In this document: positions 54,505 to 63,157 of the stretch, in pieces
How the letters are laid out: each line of letters starts with the position of its first letter
Numbering within the stretch: position 1 is the first letter of the stretch
NCBI RefSeq assembly: GCF_003308995.1
Contig: NZ_QFFJ01000002.1
Span: 3,100,001 to 3,164,000 of the forward strand
Reading direction: 5' to 3'
Length of the DNA stretch: 64,000 bases
DNA from: Chitinophaga flava
Lineage (GTDB): Bacteria > Bacteroidota > Bacteroidia > Chitinophagales > Chitinophagaceae
Notes under the pieces: model-generated
The model's database searches: none
The model's input: the letters and a program-made list of their open reading frames with translations, nothing else
Told to the model about the DNA's origin: nothing
Made by a program: the position numbers and the translations under genes

Positions 54505-55542
54505 ATGCAAACGCTGCTTAATAACCTGCATTGGGAATCGCCTACTCAATGGTTAAAGATAGGAACGATAGACATGCACACCGGCGGGGAACCTTTACGC
54601 GTTTTTGTTTCCGGATTGCCTCCAATAGCAGGACTGACAGTTCTTGAAAAGAGGAGATACTTCAAAGAACATCTGGATTTTATCCGGACAGGCACTATGT
54701 GGGAGCCCCGTGGCCATGCAGATATGTATGGGGCAGTGATCACTGATTCTGCTGATGCAGATATGGATGTTTTTTTCCTGCATAATGAAGGCTACAGCAC
54801 CATGTGTGGACACGCCATTATCGCACTGACCAAGCTGGCGCTGGAAACGGGTATTGTCAAAAAAGAAGGACGGAATCCGGAACTGACGATCAATGTGCCT
54901 GCAGGGAAAATTTTTGCTCATGCCACTATGGAGAATGGGAAAGTAAGCAATGTTGCCTTCCGTAATGTACCTTCCTTTCTGTATTTGTCTGATCAGGAAA
55001 TAATGGTTCCGGGTATCGGTAATGTGAAGTTTGATGTAGCCTATGGTGGCGCTTTTTATGCGTTTGTGGATGTGGAGAACCTGCCGCTTAGCCTGGATGC
55101 CGCCCACTACAATCAGCTGATTGATTATGGACGTCGGATCAAACATGCGGTCATGAGCAATTTTGATATCCGGCATCCATTTGAAGAAGACCTGAGTTTT
55201 TTGTATGGCACCATTTTCACCGGGAAAGCCCTGAAAGAAGGGCATCATAGCCGTAATGTATGCATTTTTGCAGAAGGAGAGGTAGACCGCTCTGCTACCG
55301 GTTCCGGGGTGAGCGCGCGTGCGGCATTACATCATGCCAAAGGCGAGTTAAAGCTCAATGAGACTATTATAATAGAAAGTATCACCGGCAGTACCATGGG
55401 GGTAACGGTCAGAGAACTGACCCGTTTTGGCGACTATAATGCCGTAATACCGGAAGTGAGCGGAACAGCCTTCGTTACCGGACAACATACCTTTTATTTT
55501 GACCCGGAAGATCCGTTTAAAGAAGGATTTATTTTCAGATAA
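54505..55542 (+). CDS. Proline racemase family, likely trans-3-hydroxy-L-proline dehydratase
   Basis: A 345-residue member of the proline racemase superfamily. The first catalytic site has Cys101 in M-C-G-H-A. At the second site, where racemases and 4-hydroxyproline epimerases carry Cys, this protein has Thr265 (D-R-S-A-T-G-S-G). The Cys/Thr pair is the mark of trans-3-hydroxy-L-proline dehydratases, which form delta1-pyrroline-2-carboxylate. The N-terminal D-M-H-T-G-G-E-P substrate loop is intact. It forms a two-gene operon with the OCD-family reductase. Confidence 0.83.
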   Translation: MQTLLNNLHWESPTQWLKIGTIDMHTGGEPLRVFVSGLPPIAGLTVLEKRRYFKEHLDFIRTGTMWEPRGHADMYGAVITDSADADMDVFFLHNEGYSTMCGHAIIALTKLALETGIVKKEGRNPELTINVPAGKIFAHATMENGKVSNVAFRNVPSFLYLSDQEIMVPGIGNVKFDVAYGGAFYAFVDVENLPLSLDAAHYNQLIDYGRRIKHAVMSNFDIRHPFEEDLSFLYGTIFTGKALKEGHHSRNVCIFAEGEVDRSATGSGVSARAALHHAKGELKLNETIIIESITGSTMGVTVRELTRFGDYNAVIPEVSGTAFVTGQHTFYFDPEDPFKEGFIFR

Positions 55543-55692
55543 GGATCTTTTCGGATACTATATCCGGGGGCTACGGGATAAAAATTTAAAATTTTTTTGC
55601 TGCACATGTCCAAAATACGACAGCCCGGTTGTTGTATGGTTGTAAGAAGCCTGATAAGGCTTTCTATTCAAACCATTTAAATTTATACAGAC

Positions 55693-56019
55693 ATGATCAC
55701 AGTGAAGGTTACTTATACAGTAAAACCGGAATTTGTAGCAAAGAATAAAGAAAACATTCAACGATTCCTGGCAGATTTCCAAAAGATGGATGATGCCGCC
55801 TTTTGGTACCATATTTCCCTGATGGATGACGGGGTTACCTTCTCACATTTCTCAGCCTACCGGGACGAGAAGATTCAGCAGGAAGTGCTGAATGTAGCGT
55901 CCTTTAAGGTTTTCCAGCAGGAGCGCGATGAGAGCGGTCTTAATGGCTCTCATGCGGTGAAAGTGCTGGAGTTTGTCGGTGCTTCTTCTGGTAAACTGAC
56001 CCCTGGTCAGCCTTTGTAA
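55693..56019 (+). CDS. Small ABM-like (dimeric alpha/beta barrel) protein
   Basis: A 108-residue protein with the pattern of an antibiotic-biosynthesis-monooxygenase-type ferredoxin fold: first strand I-T-V-K-V-T-Y-T-V-K-P-E-F, a helix N-K-E-N-I-Q-R-F-L-A-D-F, then strands around F-W-Y-H-I-S-L-M-D-D and a short second helix. It could be a small monooxygenase or a non-catalytic relative. It is 150 bp from the hydroxyproline operon and ends at a bidirectional terminator. Confidence 0.6.
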   Translation: MITVKVTYTVKPEFVAKNKENIQRFLADFQKMDDAAFWYHISLMDDGVTFSHFSAYRDEKIQQEVLNVASFKVFQQERDESGLNGSHAVKVLEFVGASSGKLTPGQPL

Positions 56020-56029
56020 AAAGATAACT

Positions 56030-56071
56030 ACAATCCCCGGGAACAAAAACAGGTCTCCCGGGGATTGTTTT
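56030..56071. terminator. Bidirectional terminator, T6SS cassette edge
   Basis: A 13-bp perfect G/C-rich stem (56030-56042 with 56056-56068) with a 13-base loop is followed by T residues. It separates the convergent ABM-like and DUF4280 genes. Its sequence resembles the hairpin at 60529-60558 on the other side of the VgrG cassette. Confidence 0.8.
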
Positions 56072-56408
56072 ATGAAAGCTCGTGATTTTCCCCGAATCCT
56101 TTATGCTGAACGGATATCTTTCCGCCGATGGCACATTGGCAGTACGATTCTGTGGTGAGGATCTTTAAATCATTAATTGTGTCCTGGGGCGTGGTTTTAT
56201 TCCAGGCTGTAGGGGCTGGCACACACTGACTGCGGGTAACAGTACACATACCGAAATTGGGTATGTTCACCTCTGGTGCAATATCCTGTTCGGTGGCAAT
56301 CAGCTTGTTTTCGGCCGTGCAGAATTGTTGGCTCGTAACTTTTAATGAGGAGGGCTTGATGCCCTTGTCACATGTCAGTATAGCCTTTTCCGTTATCTTT
56401 TGAGGCAT
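56070..56408 (-). CDS. DUF4280 PAAR-like protein
   Basis: A 112-residue protein with the DUF4280 pattern: an N-terminal A-I-L-T-C-D-K-G, a middle I-P-N-F-G-M-C and C-terminal Y-C-Q-C-A-I-G-G-K-I-S. DUF4280 members are PAAR-like tip proteins in contractile-injection and type VI systems, capping the VgrG spike. One base separates it from the preceding lipoprotein gene, so the three cassette genes are one operon. Confidence 0.78.
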   Translation of the reverse strand: MPQKITEKAILTCDKGIKPSSLKVTSQQFCTAENKLIATEQDIAPEVNIPNFGMCTVTRSQCVPAPTAWNKTTPQDTINDLKILTTESYCQCAIGGKISVQHKGFGENHELS

Positions 56409-56409
56409 A

Positions 56410-57087
56410 TTATTTTGTGGTGTTAGCCTGTTGTGATTTCAGATATTCATTGAATGGGTTAGCCCGCTGTTTTAAGAAATAGGAGGTTTTGAACAAGGTC
56501 TCTCCGTTGTTACCATCCACTAGAATATAGTTTATTTGCATGTTATTCTCTTTGGATGCCAGCTTAACCTCATAAAAAGGGCGGTTGCTCAGTTTTTCAT
56601 ATTGAAACCGGCTTACCGAATTGCCCGGTGTTTTAAGTGTCAGGTCAACGAAATATTCTTTCTTTATTTTATCGATCAGCTTATCTAAAGAGAAATGATA
56701 AGGCTGGTCCATATCAGTTTCCTTTACAAAACTACCATTGGTGTCATATTCTTTCCACTTGCCGGTATTAAAATCATAAAAGAGTTGTCCTTCTTTTTTC
56801 AGCACGTCATTGAGATGGTACTCAAAGTAGGTAATATAGGCAGTGGGGTATTTGTTTATTTTTTCCACATAGCCGTGATGCTGTGTTTTGTTGATGAGTT
56901 GTACCAGATTGCCGTTGCTAAGCCGGTAGGAGCCTGTTTTTTCATCTACAGGCAGAGTTTTATATAGTGCTTCATTGAATCGTTTCATTGTGTCTTGTTT
57001 TTGATTTTTAATAGGCTGATTTCCCTGACTTACACAACTGGATGTGTAAAGTAGTAGCGACATTACCGATAAAAAAAAACCGTTCAT
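56410..57087 (-). CDS. Lipoprotein-like protein, candidate immunity to the VgrG protease
   Basis: A 225-residue protein with an N-terminal signal and a Cys at ~18 (Y-T-S-S-C-V-S) that could be a lipobox, though it is not perfect. The rest is a charged, beta-rich domain with repeated Tyr/Gly-N-G blocks (G-S-Y-R-L-S-N-G-N-L-V). No family is recognised. It begins 8 bp after the VgrG-protease gene, exactly where type VI effector genes usually keep their immunity gene, and a periplasmic location would suit a protease delivered to that compartment. Role inferred. Confidence 0.6.
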   Translation of the reverse strand: MNGFFLSVMSLLLYTSSCVSQGNQPIKNQKQDTMKRFNEALYKTLPVDEKTGSYRLSNGNLVQLINKTQHHGYVEKINKYPTAYITYFEYHLNDVLKKEGQLFYDFNTGKWKEYDTNGSFVKETDMDQPYHFSLDKLIDKIKKEYFVDLTLKTPGNSVSRFQYEKLSNRPFYEVKLASKENNMQINYILVDGNNGETLFKTSYFLKQRANPFNEYLKSQQANTTK

Positions 57088-57094
57088 GATAGTA

Positions 57095-60000
57095 TCAAAT
57101 TTTAGTGTTTATTATCTTCCATTGCCAGTGCCAGGAGGTGATAGCAACAGATTGATAACTCATGATATTGTCTGTTGCATCTGTAGGATTGGCTGCCGGC
57201 TGGAGTGAAGAGGCGATAGCATTTGGATAGATATACCGATATCCCGGCATGTCCACTGGAATAGCGTCACGATGGGTATGACATAAGCCGAGCCCATGAA
57301 ATGTTTCATGGTTCAGGGTACAATCATCTCCGCCTCCGCTCAGTGTGAACATGATCACATTGGTTTTTCCGATATCCTGTACTGCTCCCAAAACGCCGGG
57401 TATATTGGACTCTACTCCAAAGACGAAAATAGTAAAATATCCTCTCTTGTATTGCTGGTTTTTGGGTTTGCCATGAGCGTCCTTATCATTAAAAAACGCC
57501 TTTTGAACATCCGGGTACAAGGTTGGATTAGCGCGGTTGGGATTGTTTTTGTCCAGATAGGCAATATTGTTGCCGTCCACATGTTTTCCGCCATTCTGAA
57601 AGTCGGCCACTCCGGTCAGATCGAGGGTTGTTTCCACAACGGTGGGAACAATCAGTGCCTGGTGGAGGGCATTATACAGGTTTATTTTTTCCTGTGCTTT
57701 GAACCGGCCTTGCGCGATGGCGTTGATATTGGTGTCAATGCCTACCAGGGCGAAATTACGGGTTCGTCTTACTTTTTTACCGTTGCGCAGCACTCTTATT
57801 TTCCCTGCCAGTCTTCTGGCGGCCAGTTGTTCTGCTTTACTTTTGGCCGTGACGCCCTGAGGATACGCATAAATGCGGATCTCACTATCCCGGTCGAAGT
57901 CTTTCAGGCAGGTGATTTTGATGGTGTTGCTGGCGCTTTGTTTCAGTCCGCCGGTTACATTTTTATCTGATAATGTGGTTTTGTCCAGTGAAAATACTTT
58001 GGTGTCAAACTCAAACTCCAGTTTGTCGAGGTTTTCCTCAATATCCACCAATATCCGCAAAGTGGCTTCGTATTTAGGTTTGACGGCTCCTGCCGGCAGT
58101 GTGAGGGTATTGACAAACTCTTTGGAGAAAAGCGTGAGATAAGGCACGAAGTATTCTGTGGATGGCGCCTGAACAGGAGGTGGTGAGCCTGCCGGTGGTG
58201 CTTTCCGCTCAATGGGCAGGGTTAAATACTCTTTCTTCAGTTTATCATAAGCCTCTGTTTTGGTAAGGTCTCTGCGATTGCCACTGGCATCTGTCAGTGT
58301 GGAATAGCCACCTTCTATGATTTTCTCATAGGCAGGTTCGGTGGTCAGCCCGTTGTCGTCCGCACGAAGCCAGTCAAACCCGAATTCTCCCGCGTAGGAT
58401 GTTTCCGGCCGGAAGTGTACCATGGCCAACGCTACTTTTTCGGGCTTGGACTTCTGGAATTTGTCGGCCACGTTGGTATGAGCATTGCCCTGGGCTCCTT
58501 TGATCTCGGTTTTCCCTTTGGAATTGAGGGTGGCCACGGTATCAGAGTGGAGGAACAGTTTCTTTTCTCCCGAGAGGTACATCTCAGGGCTTTCAAATTT
58601 CAGTTCCGTCAGGGTGTTGAACAGGGCCGTTCCTGCCTGTGTATGCAGGTAGTTGGATACGAGCTGGTTCATGAACGGCGTTTGTATAAAAAGCTGGTTC
58701 ATGGCAAGGAGTAGGGCCTTGTTGCCGATAATATGGCTAAAGTCATTCCCGACATTGATTTCCATATTTTGGCCGGCATTCAGCTGTATATCCTGCCCTG
58801 CATTGATACGGATGTTATGGGGCGCCTGTACACTGATATTTCCGTTTCCGTCCATAAACCAGGTGTTGCCGCTGGGGTCTTCGACAAATACGGACCCGGC
58901 GGCATCGTCCATTCGGATTTTAGTTCCGCTCCGTGTCTGTATGGTCTTTATATCGTTACCGGGATTACTGAAGCTATTACTGGCGCGGCCATGGTAGACC
59001 GTTCCCAGCATATAGGGCTTTATGGGATTGTCTCCTTCAAAACCGATGATCACTTCTTCTTCCAGCTCAGGAATGAAGAAGATACCTTTGCCTCCGCCGG
59101 CATGGGAAGACATAACACGTATCCATGGTGTCTTCTCTTCTCCGTTCATCCAGTGGAATTTTACACGGACGCGGCCCAGGCCCTGAGGGTCGTGGTTGTC
59201 TGTGACGATGGCACTTTGCGCCTCACAGACCGGGGATTCCGGGATGGTTACCGGCGGCAGCTGGATAGAGGAGGGAATGGCAGTGAACTGGTTGCTGTAA
59301 TCACCTTTGGTATCTACAAAATGATTGATTTCCGTGATGAGGTATTCGCCGTATTCTTCCGCATCGCCGTTAAACACATTCATATTGGCTATTTCAGCTT
59401 TGGCGCCGATGGCTAGGCCCGGATGCCCGCTTTTCCCTGTCAGGTGGATCATTCGGGTGCTTTCCATGGCGTTGCGCAGGGTAGCCATTTCATCCTGTTG
59501 TTTTTTGCTGTCGGCAAAGCGGAAGTTCCATTGTTTGGGCTGGGTGGCATAAATGGTCTGTGCTTTCTCATACACCTTTTCGCCGAGGGAGTTTAATCCC
59601 GCTTTCTGATGGACGCTTTCACTAAGCGGACGGCTGGTATGCAGCTGGCTGCTTTGGTAATCCCACCCCATATATTGCATTCCGGCGGGTCTGGCATTGA
59701 GGTTGATGCTGAAGTGGCTAAGGTGGCTGCCATAAAACAGTTTGGTTTTTTCAGTCCCGTCCGGAGGACCGATAACAAGGTTACGGCCATCCCAGAAAAG
59801 CCATTCCCCGCATTCGGCTGTCAGCCGCTGAAGGAAGGCCCACGCTGTTTCCTTGTATTGGACCATGTATTCAAACGGCTCTCTGTGCAACGGCTGTACC
59901 TTGGGCGACAGCTGTTGTTGAGGAAAAAACTTCAGGATATCCTGGGCGATACTCTTCAGGTTTTTTTGCTCCCAGGTTTTGCAGTGCGGGCCGCTGTCCA

Positions 60001-60316
60001 GCATGACAGTAGGACTGTGGCCGGAGATAATGACTTCTCCGTATTCGCCGTTGACCCTCGAAGTTTCAACGCCTGTAATAATACCATTAAACAGCAAATC
60101 CCCTTTGAGCCCTACACCGGAGATATGTGCTTCAAAGGCGCTGCCGATCATCTCGCGGGAAGACGAGAACAGGCCGGTCACACCGTCAATGGTTTGTGCA
60201 GGACAAACAAATGTGAACTGGTGATGATCAAAGATGCGCTGGCTGAGCGAAAAAGAGGTGAATTGTGATACGGGGTTACCACCTATGCTGAACGTTGCAT
60301 TGGTAAGTTGGGCCAT
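57095..60316 (-). CDS. vgrG: VgrG spike protein with C-terminal metzincin protease
   Basis: A 1073-residue protein. Residues ~1-360 form the gp27-like VgrG part. Residues ~370-460 form the OB-fold/gp5-like neck (V-T-D-N-H-D-P-Q-G-L-G-R-V-R-V-K-F-H-W) and ~470-600 the needle of short beta repeats (I-N-A-G-Q-D-I-Q-L-N-A-G-Q). After ~650 comes an extra ~420-residue extension. Its end holds H1003-E-T-F-H1007-G-L-G-L-C-H1013 and a later N-I-M-S-Y with M1052: the HExxHxxGxxH zinc site and Met-turn of metzincin proteases. It is therefore a VgrG fused to a proteolytic effector. Two small genes follow on the same strand. No other type VI genes are in the window. Confidence 0.9.
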   Translation of the reverse strand: MAQLTNATFSIGGNPVSQFTSFSLSQRIFDHHQFTFVCPAQTIDGVTGLFSSSREMIGSAFEAHISGVGLKGDLLFNGIITGVETSRVNGEYGEVIISGHSPTVMLDSGPHCKTWEQKNLKSIAQDILKFFPQQQLSPKVQPLHREPFEYMVQYKETAWAFLQRLTAECGEWLFWDGRNLVIGPPDGTEKTKLFYGSHLSHFSINLNARPAGMQYMGWDYQSSQLHTSRPLSESVHQKAGLNSLGEKVYEKAQTIYATQPKQWNFRFADSKKQQDEMATLRNAMESTRMIHLTGKSGHPGLAIGAKAEIANMNVFNGDAEEYGEYLITEINHFVDTKGDYSNQFTAIPSSIQLPPVTIPESPVCEAQSAIVTDNHDPQGLGRVRVKFHWMNGEEKTPWIRVMSSHAGGGKGIFFIPELEEEVIIGFEGDNPIKPYMLGTVYHGRASNSFSNPGNDIKTIQTRSGTKIRMDDAAGSVFVEDPSGNTWFMDGNGNISVQAPHNIRINAGQDIQLNAGQNMEINVGNDFSHIIGNKALLLAMNQLFIQTPFMNQLVSNYLHTQAGTALFNTLTELKFESPEMYLSGEKKLFLHSDTVATLNSKGKTEIKGAQGNAHTNVADKFQKSKPEKVALAMVHFRPETSYAGEFGFDWLRADDNGLTTEPAYEKIIEGGYSTLTDASGNRRDLTKTEAYDKLKKEYLTLPIERKAPPAGSPPPVQAPSTEYFVPYLTLFSKEFVNTLTLPAGAVKPKYEATLRILVDIEENLDKLEFEFDTKVFSLDKTTLSDKNVTGGLKQSASNTIKITCLKDFDRDSEIRIYAYPQGVTAKSKAEQLAARRLAGKIRVLRNGKKVRRTRNFALVGIDTNINAIAQGRFKAQEKINLYNALHQALIVPTVVETTLDLTGVADFQNGGKHVDGNNIAYLDKNNPNRANPTLYPDVQKAFFNDKDAHGKPKNQQYKRGYFTIFVFGVESNIPGVLGAVQDIGKTNVIMFTLSGGGDDCTLNHETFHGLGLCHTHRDAIPVDMPGYRYIYPNAIASSLQPAANPTDATDNIMSYQSVAITSWHWQWKIINTKI

Positions 60317-60802
60317 ACGATGAATATTTTAGTTTTGATTACGTGTTTACAGGAAGTTGTATATGTGTGCCGGCGCACAATCAATAGAAAGGCAAAGAAT
60401 ATGGTCCATACTGACAAATTAAAAAAGGTTAGCAAATGGAATTAAGAACGAAAATTACCAGAAAAAGTTGGGTATACTAATGATCCGGGAGTTAACGTTC
60501 TTCAATGTGCCTGTAAATATATAAAAAAATCCCCGGAACAAAACATGTCTCCCGGGAAATCTAAAAACAGCTGAAAAGTGTTAAACACTGAAATTCAATA
60601 GCAAAAAAAATTGTACTTCATGATAAATTTTTATTAGCTTTAGTGAAGAAGGGGTATCCTTGTTTAAGTTGAATATCCGAGCTAACAATGAAAAATCTGA
60701 TGTCCCTGTGAACCCGATCCTGTAGTGAACAATGAACCTGCCGAAGTTGGCCCATAGATAATACCGACGAGCGTTATACATCAACCAAACATCTGAAAAA
60801 CA
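60317..60802. other. Intergenic region between VgrG and the TonB receptor
   Basis: 486 bases. It holds the promoter of the VgrG operon, the hairpin-like sequence at 60529-60558 and a leader for the TonB receptor gene in which TTAGCT and AGCTAA can pair around 60636-60686. A 67-codon minus-strand frame does not look coding. I find no cobalamin-riboswitch core. Confidence 0.5.
60529..60558. repeat. Hairpin similar to the cassette-edge terminator at 56030
   Basis: ATCCCCGGAACAAAACATGT followed by CTCCCGGG resembles 56033-56060 base for base apart from a few changes, and forms a weaker stem. The two copies bracket the VgrG, lipoprotein and DUF4280 genes. Confidence 0.5.
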
Positions 60803-63127
60803 ATGAAAAAAATCTCCTTATTGGTGGCGTCATTGCTATGTGCGCTATATGCCTATACCCAACAGTCTCTCAAAGGCAGGGTGTATGATCTGTACACATT
60901 ATCTCCCGTAAAAGGTGCTGGCATTTATTCCGGTGATCAGCTGCTGACAACAACTGATATTGCAGGCAGTTTCAGTATCAGCGCGCACTACAACCGGTTA
61001 TTGGTGAAGGCCTCTGGTTATGAACCACAGACTGTGCGTGCAAAGGATAGCAGTCCGTTGATATTGATAGGCCTTGCAGCTACTTCCTATAATCTCAGCG
61101 AGGTTTCCGTCAATGCGGCTAAACCCCGCAGCAATCTGTTACTACCTCAGTCGGTGGCCATTCTTGGCAGGAAAGAGCTGCAACGGAATGATGGTATTTT
61201 CCCGGAATATGCACTCAATCTGATTCCCGGGGTGCGTATGGAGAAAAGAACAATGGCCGGTGGTCAGCGCATCACCCTACGTGGTTACGGCAATGGCACC
61301 AACTTCAACGGAACGGGCTACAAGGCTTACCTGAACGGTATTCCGGTAACGGATGCGGAAGGCACTACCATCCTCGATGATATAGACTTCTCTGTCCTGG
61401 GCCGCATGGAAGTGATCAAGGGACCGGCTTCCAGCCTCTATGGCAGCGGCATCGGCGGTGTGCTGAACATGTATACGCTCAAGCCGGTGCTGTATGGTAC
61501 GCGCATCTCTCAGGAAACGCTGGCGGGTAGCTATGGTCTGTTCAGAACCAATACCCGCCTGGAATACGCGGATGATAAATCATCCATTATGTTGAACTAT
61601 GGTCATCAGAACTACGATAGCTACCGTATCAACAGTGCATCCAAAAAAGATTTTGTGTCTTTTATAGGGGATTTTCATAGCAATGAAAAGCAGACATTTT
61701 CGGTATACGCCGCCTACAACAACTCCAATGATCAATTGGCCGGACAGCTCGACAGCAGCCAGTTTGCTCAGAAGAAAGATACCGGCGAAGTGCCGTACCT
61801 GAAGAATAAAGGGTATGTTGCTTTTGAGACATACCGCGCAGGGCTTTCGCATCAATATGCCCTCTCATCGCATGTCAGCAATACCACCAGCGCTTATTTC
61901 AGTGGCTACAAACAATCGCAGGCTTTCGCAGCAGGGCTGTCGTCCAATATAGCGCAGAACTTTGGCGCACGCACCGCTTTCGGACTGAGTTTCAGCGGCA
62001 GAACCGTAGCCTTGAATGGTACTGTAGGCACTGAATATCAGAAAACCAATTCCTTCAAAAAAAGCTATGCCCTCGCAAACGCTGTACAGGGGGCACTCAC
62101 CGGCGATCTGGAACTGTCTGTCATGCAGTACAGTCTTTTTACCCAATGGGAACTGAAGCTGCCACAGGGCTTCTTCATTACGGCGGGTGTCAGCAACAAT
62201 TACATTGAATACAGTATTACCGACAGGCTTACGAATACTGCAAATCCAACGCATAAAGACCAGTCGGGGCACAAGACCTTCACACCTGTGCTGACGCCGC
62301 AGGTGAGCGTGCTCAAGACCCTGAATGAAACAGTGTCTATATACGCAGGTATCAGTAAAGGATATTCGCCTCCGGTATCGGGGCAAGTGGTGATTCCGCA
62401 GATAGGGCAGGTGAATACAGATCTGCGGCCTGAAAAAGCAGTGCAGTACGAGGTAGGAGCCAAAGGCAGTTTGCTGGATAAACGGCTGTCATTCCAGATG
62501 ACGGTGTTTGATATGGAGATCAGAGATAAGCTCACCTCACAGGCAATTACAGATAATAACACCGGTACTGTACTGTATACGATGACTACCAATGCCGGCG
62601 GGCAACAGAACCGCGGTGTGGAAGCCGGTATTGCCTATACGCTGGAACCGCAGCATCCGCACGTATTTTCGCTGGTGAGGCCATTCGTAAACTACACGTA
62701 TTCCAGCTTTACTTACAGGGAGTTTAAAAGCGATAATAACAACAACGCCAAAACGATCGACTACAGCGGTAAAAAGGCATCCGGCATAGCGCCGCACCTG
62801 TTCAATGCCGGTGTAGATCTCGAGTCTGAATGGGGCGTTTATCTGAACACCACTTTGCACTACGTAGACAGAATGCCCATTACGTATGACAATGCACACT
62901 ATGCGGACGCCTATACGCTGTTGCAGGCTAAATTAGGCTATCGGCATGATCTGGGGCGGCATTTCAGCCTCGATGTATTTGCCGGCAGTAATAACATCAC
63001 CGGCAGCAGGTATTACACGATGGTATTTCTAAATGCCAACTACACTGCAGCACCCCCCAATATCTATCTGCCCGGACCTTATAAAGCCACGTGGTATGGC
63101 GGTTTTAACCTGTCATACAAGTTCTGA
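60803..63127 (+). CDS. TonB-dependent outer-membrane receptor, probably haem-related
   Basis: A 774-residue protein. Signal peptide to about residue 20, an N-terminal carboxypeptidase-regulatory-like domain (S-L-K-G-R-V-Y-D … D-I-A-G-S-F), then the plug with L-N-L-I-P-G-V-R-M, I-T-L-R-G-Y-G, Y-L-N-G-I-P and V-I-K-G-P-A-S-S-L-Y-G-S-G-I-G-G-V. A barrel follows, ending in W-Y-G-G-F-N-L-S-Y-K-F with terminal Phe. It lacks the SusC-specific features. The next gene is a HmuT-like lipoprotein, pointing to haem or a similar porphyrin as substrate. Confidence 0.88.
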   Translation: MKKISLLVASLLCALYAYTQQSLKGRVYDLYTLSPVKGAGIYSGDQLLTTTDIAGSFSISAHYNRLLVKASGYEPQTVRAKDSSPLILIGLAATSYNLSEVSVNAAKPRSNLLLPQSVAILGRKELQRNDGIFPEYALNLIPGVRMEKRTMAGGQRITLRGYGNGTNFNGTGYKAYLNGIPVTDAEGTTILDDIDFSVLGRMEVIKGPASSLYGSGIGGVLNMYTLKPVLYGTRISQETLAGSYGLFRTNTRLEYADDKSSIMLNYGHQNYDSYRINSASKKDFVSFIGDFHSNEKQTFSVYAAYNNSNDQLAGQLDSSQFAQKKDTGEVPYLKNKGYVAFETYRAGLSHQYALSSHVSNTTSAYFSGYKQSQAFAAGLSSNIAQNFGARTAFGLSFSGRTVALNGTVGTEYQKTNSFKKSYALANAVQGALTGDLELSVMQYSLFTQWELKLPQGFFITAGVSNNYIEYSITDRLTNTANPTHKDQSGHKTFTPVLTPQVSVLKTLNETVSIYAGISKGYSPPVSGQVVIPQIGQVNTDLRPEKAVQYEVGAKGSLLDKRLSFQMTVFDMEIRDKLTSQAITDNNTGTVLYTMTTNAGGQQNRGVEAGIAYTLEPQHPHVFSLVRPFVNYTYSSFTYREFKSDNNNNAKTIDYSGKKASGIAPHLFNAGVDLESEWGVYLNTTLHYVDRMPITYDNAHYADAYTLLQAKLGYRHDLGRHFSLDVFAGSNNITGSRYYTMVFLNANYTAAPPNIYLPGPYKATWYGGFNLSYKF

Positions 63128-63157
63128 AAAAGTTAATCATCTCCCTAAAATATTATC

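Noticed and set aside
60581..60784. 67-codon minus-strand frame before the TonB receptor
   Set aside because: Aromatic-rich random-looking text in a leader region, with no homology pattern.
60636..60802. Cobalamin riboswitch before the TonB receptor
   Set aside because: The conserved core elements (such as GCCACTG) are missing, and the downstream binding protein looks haem-type rather than BtuF-type.
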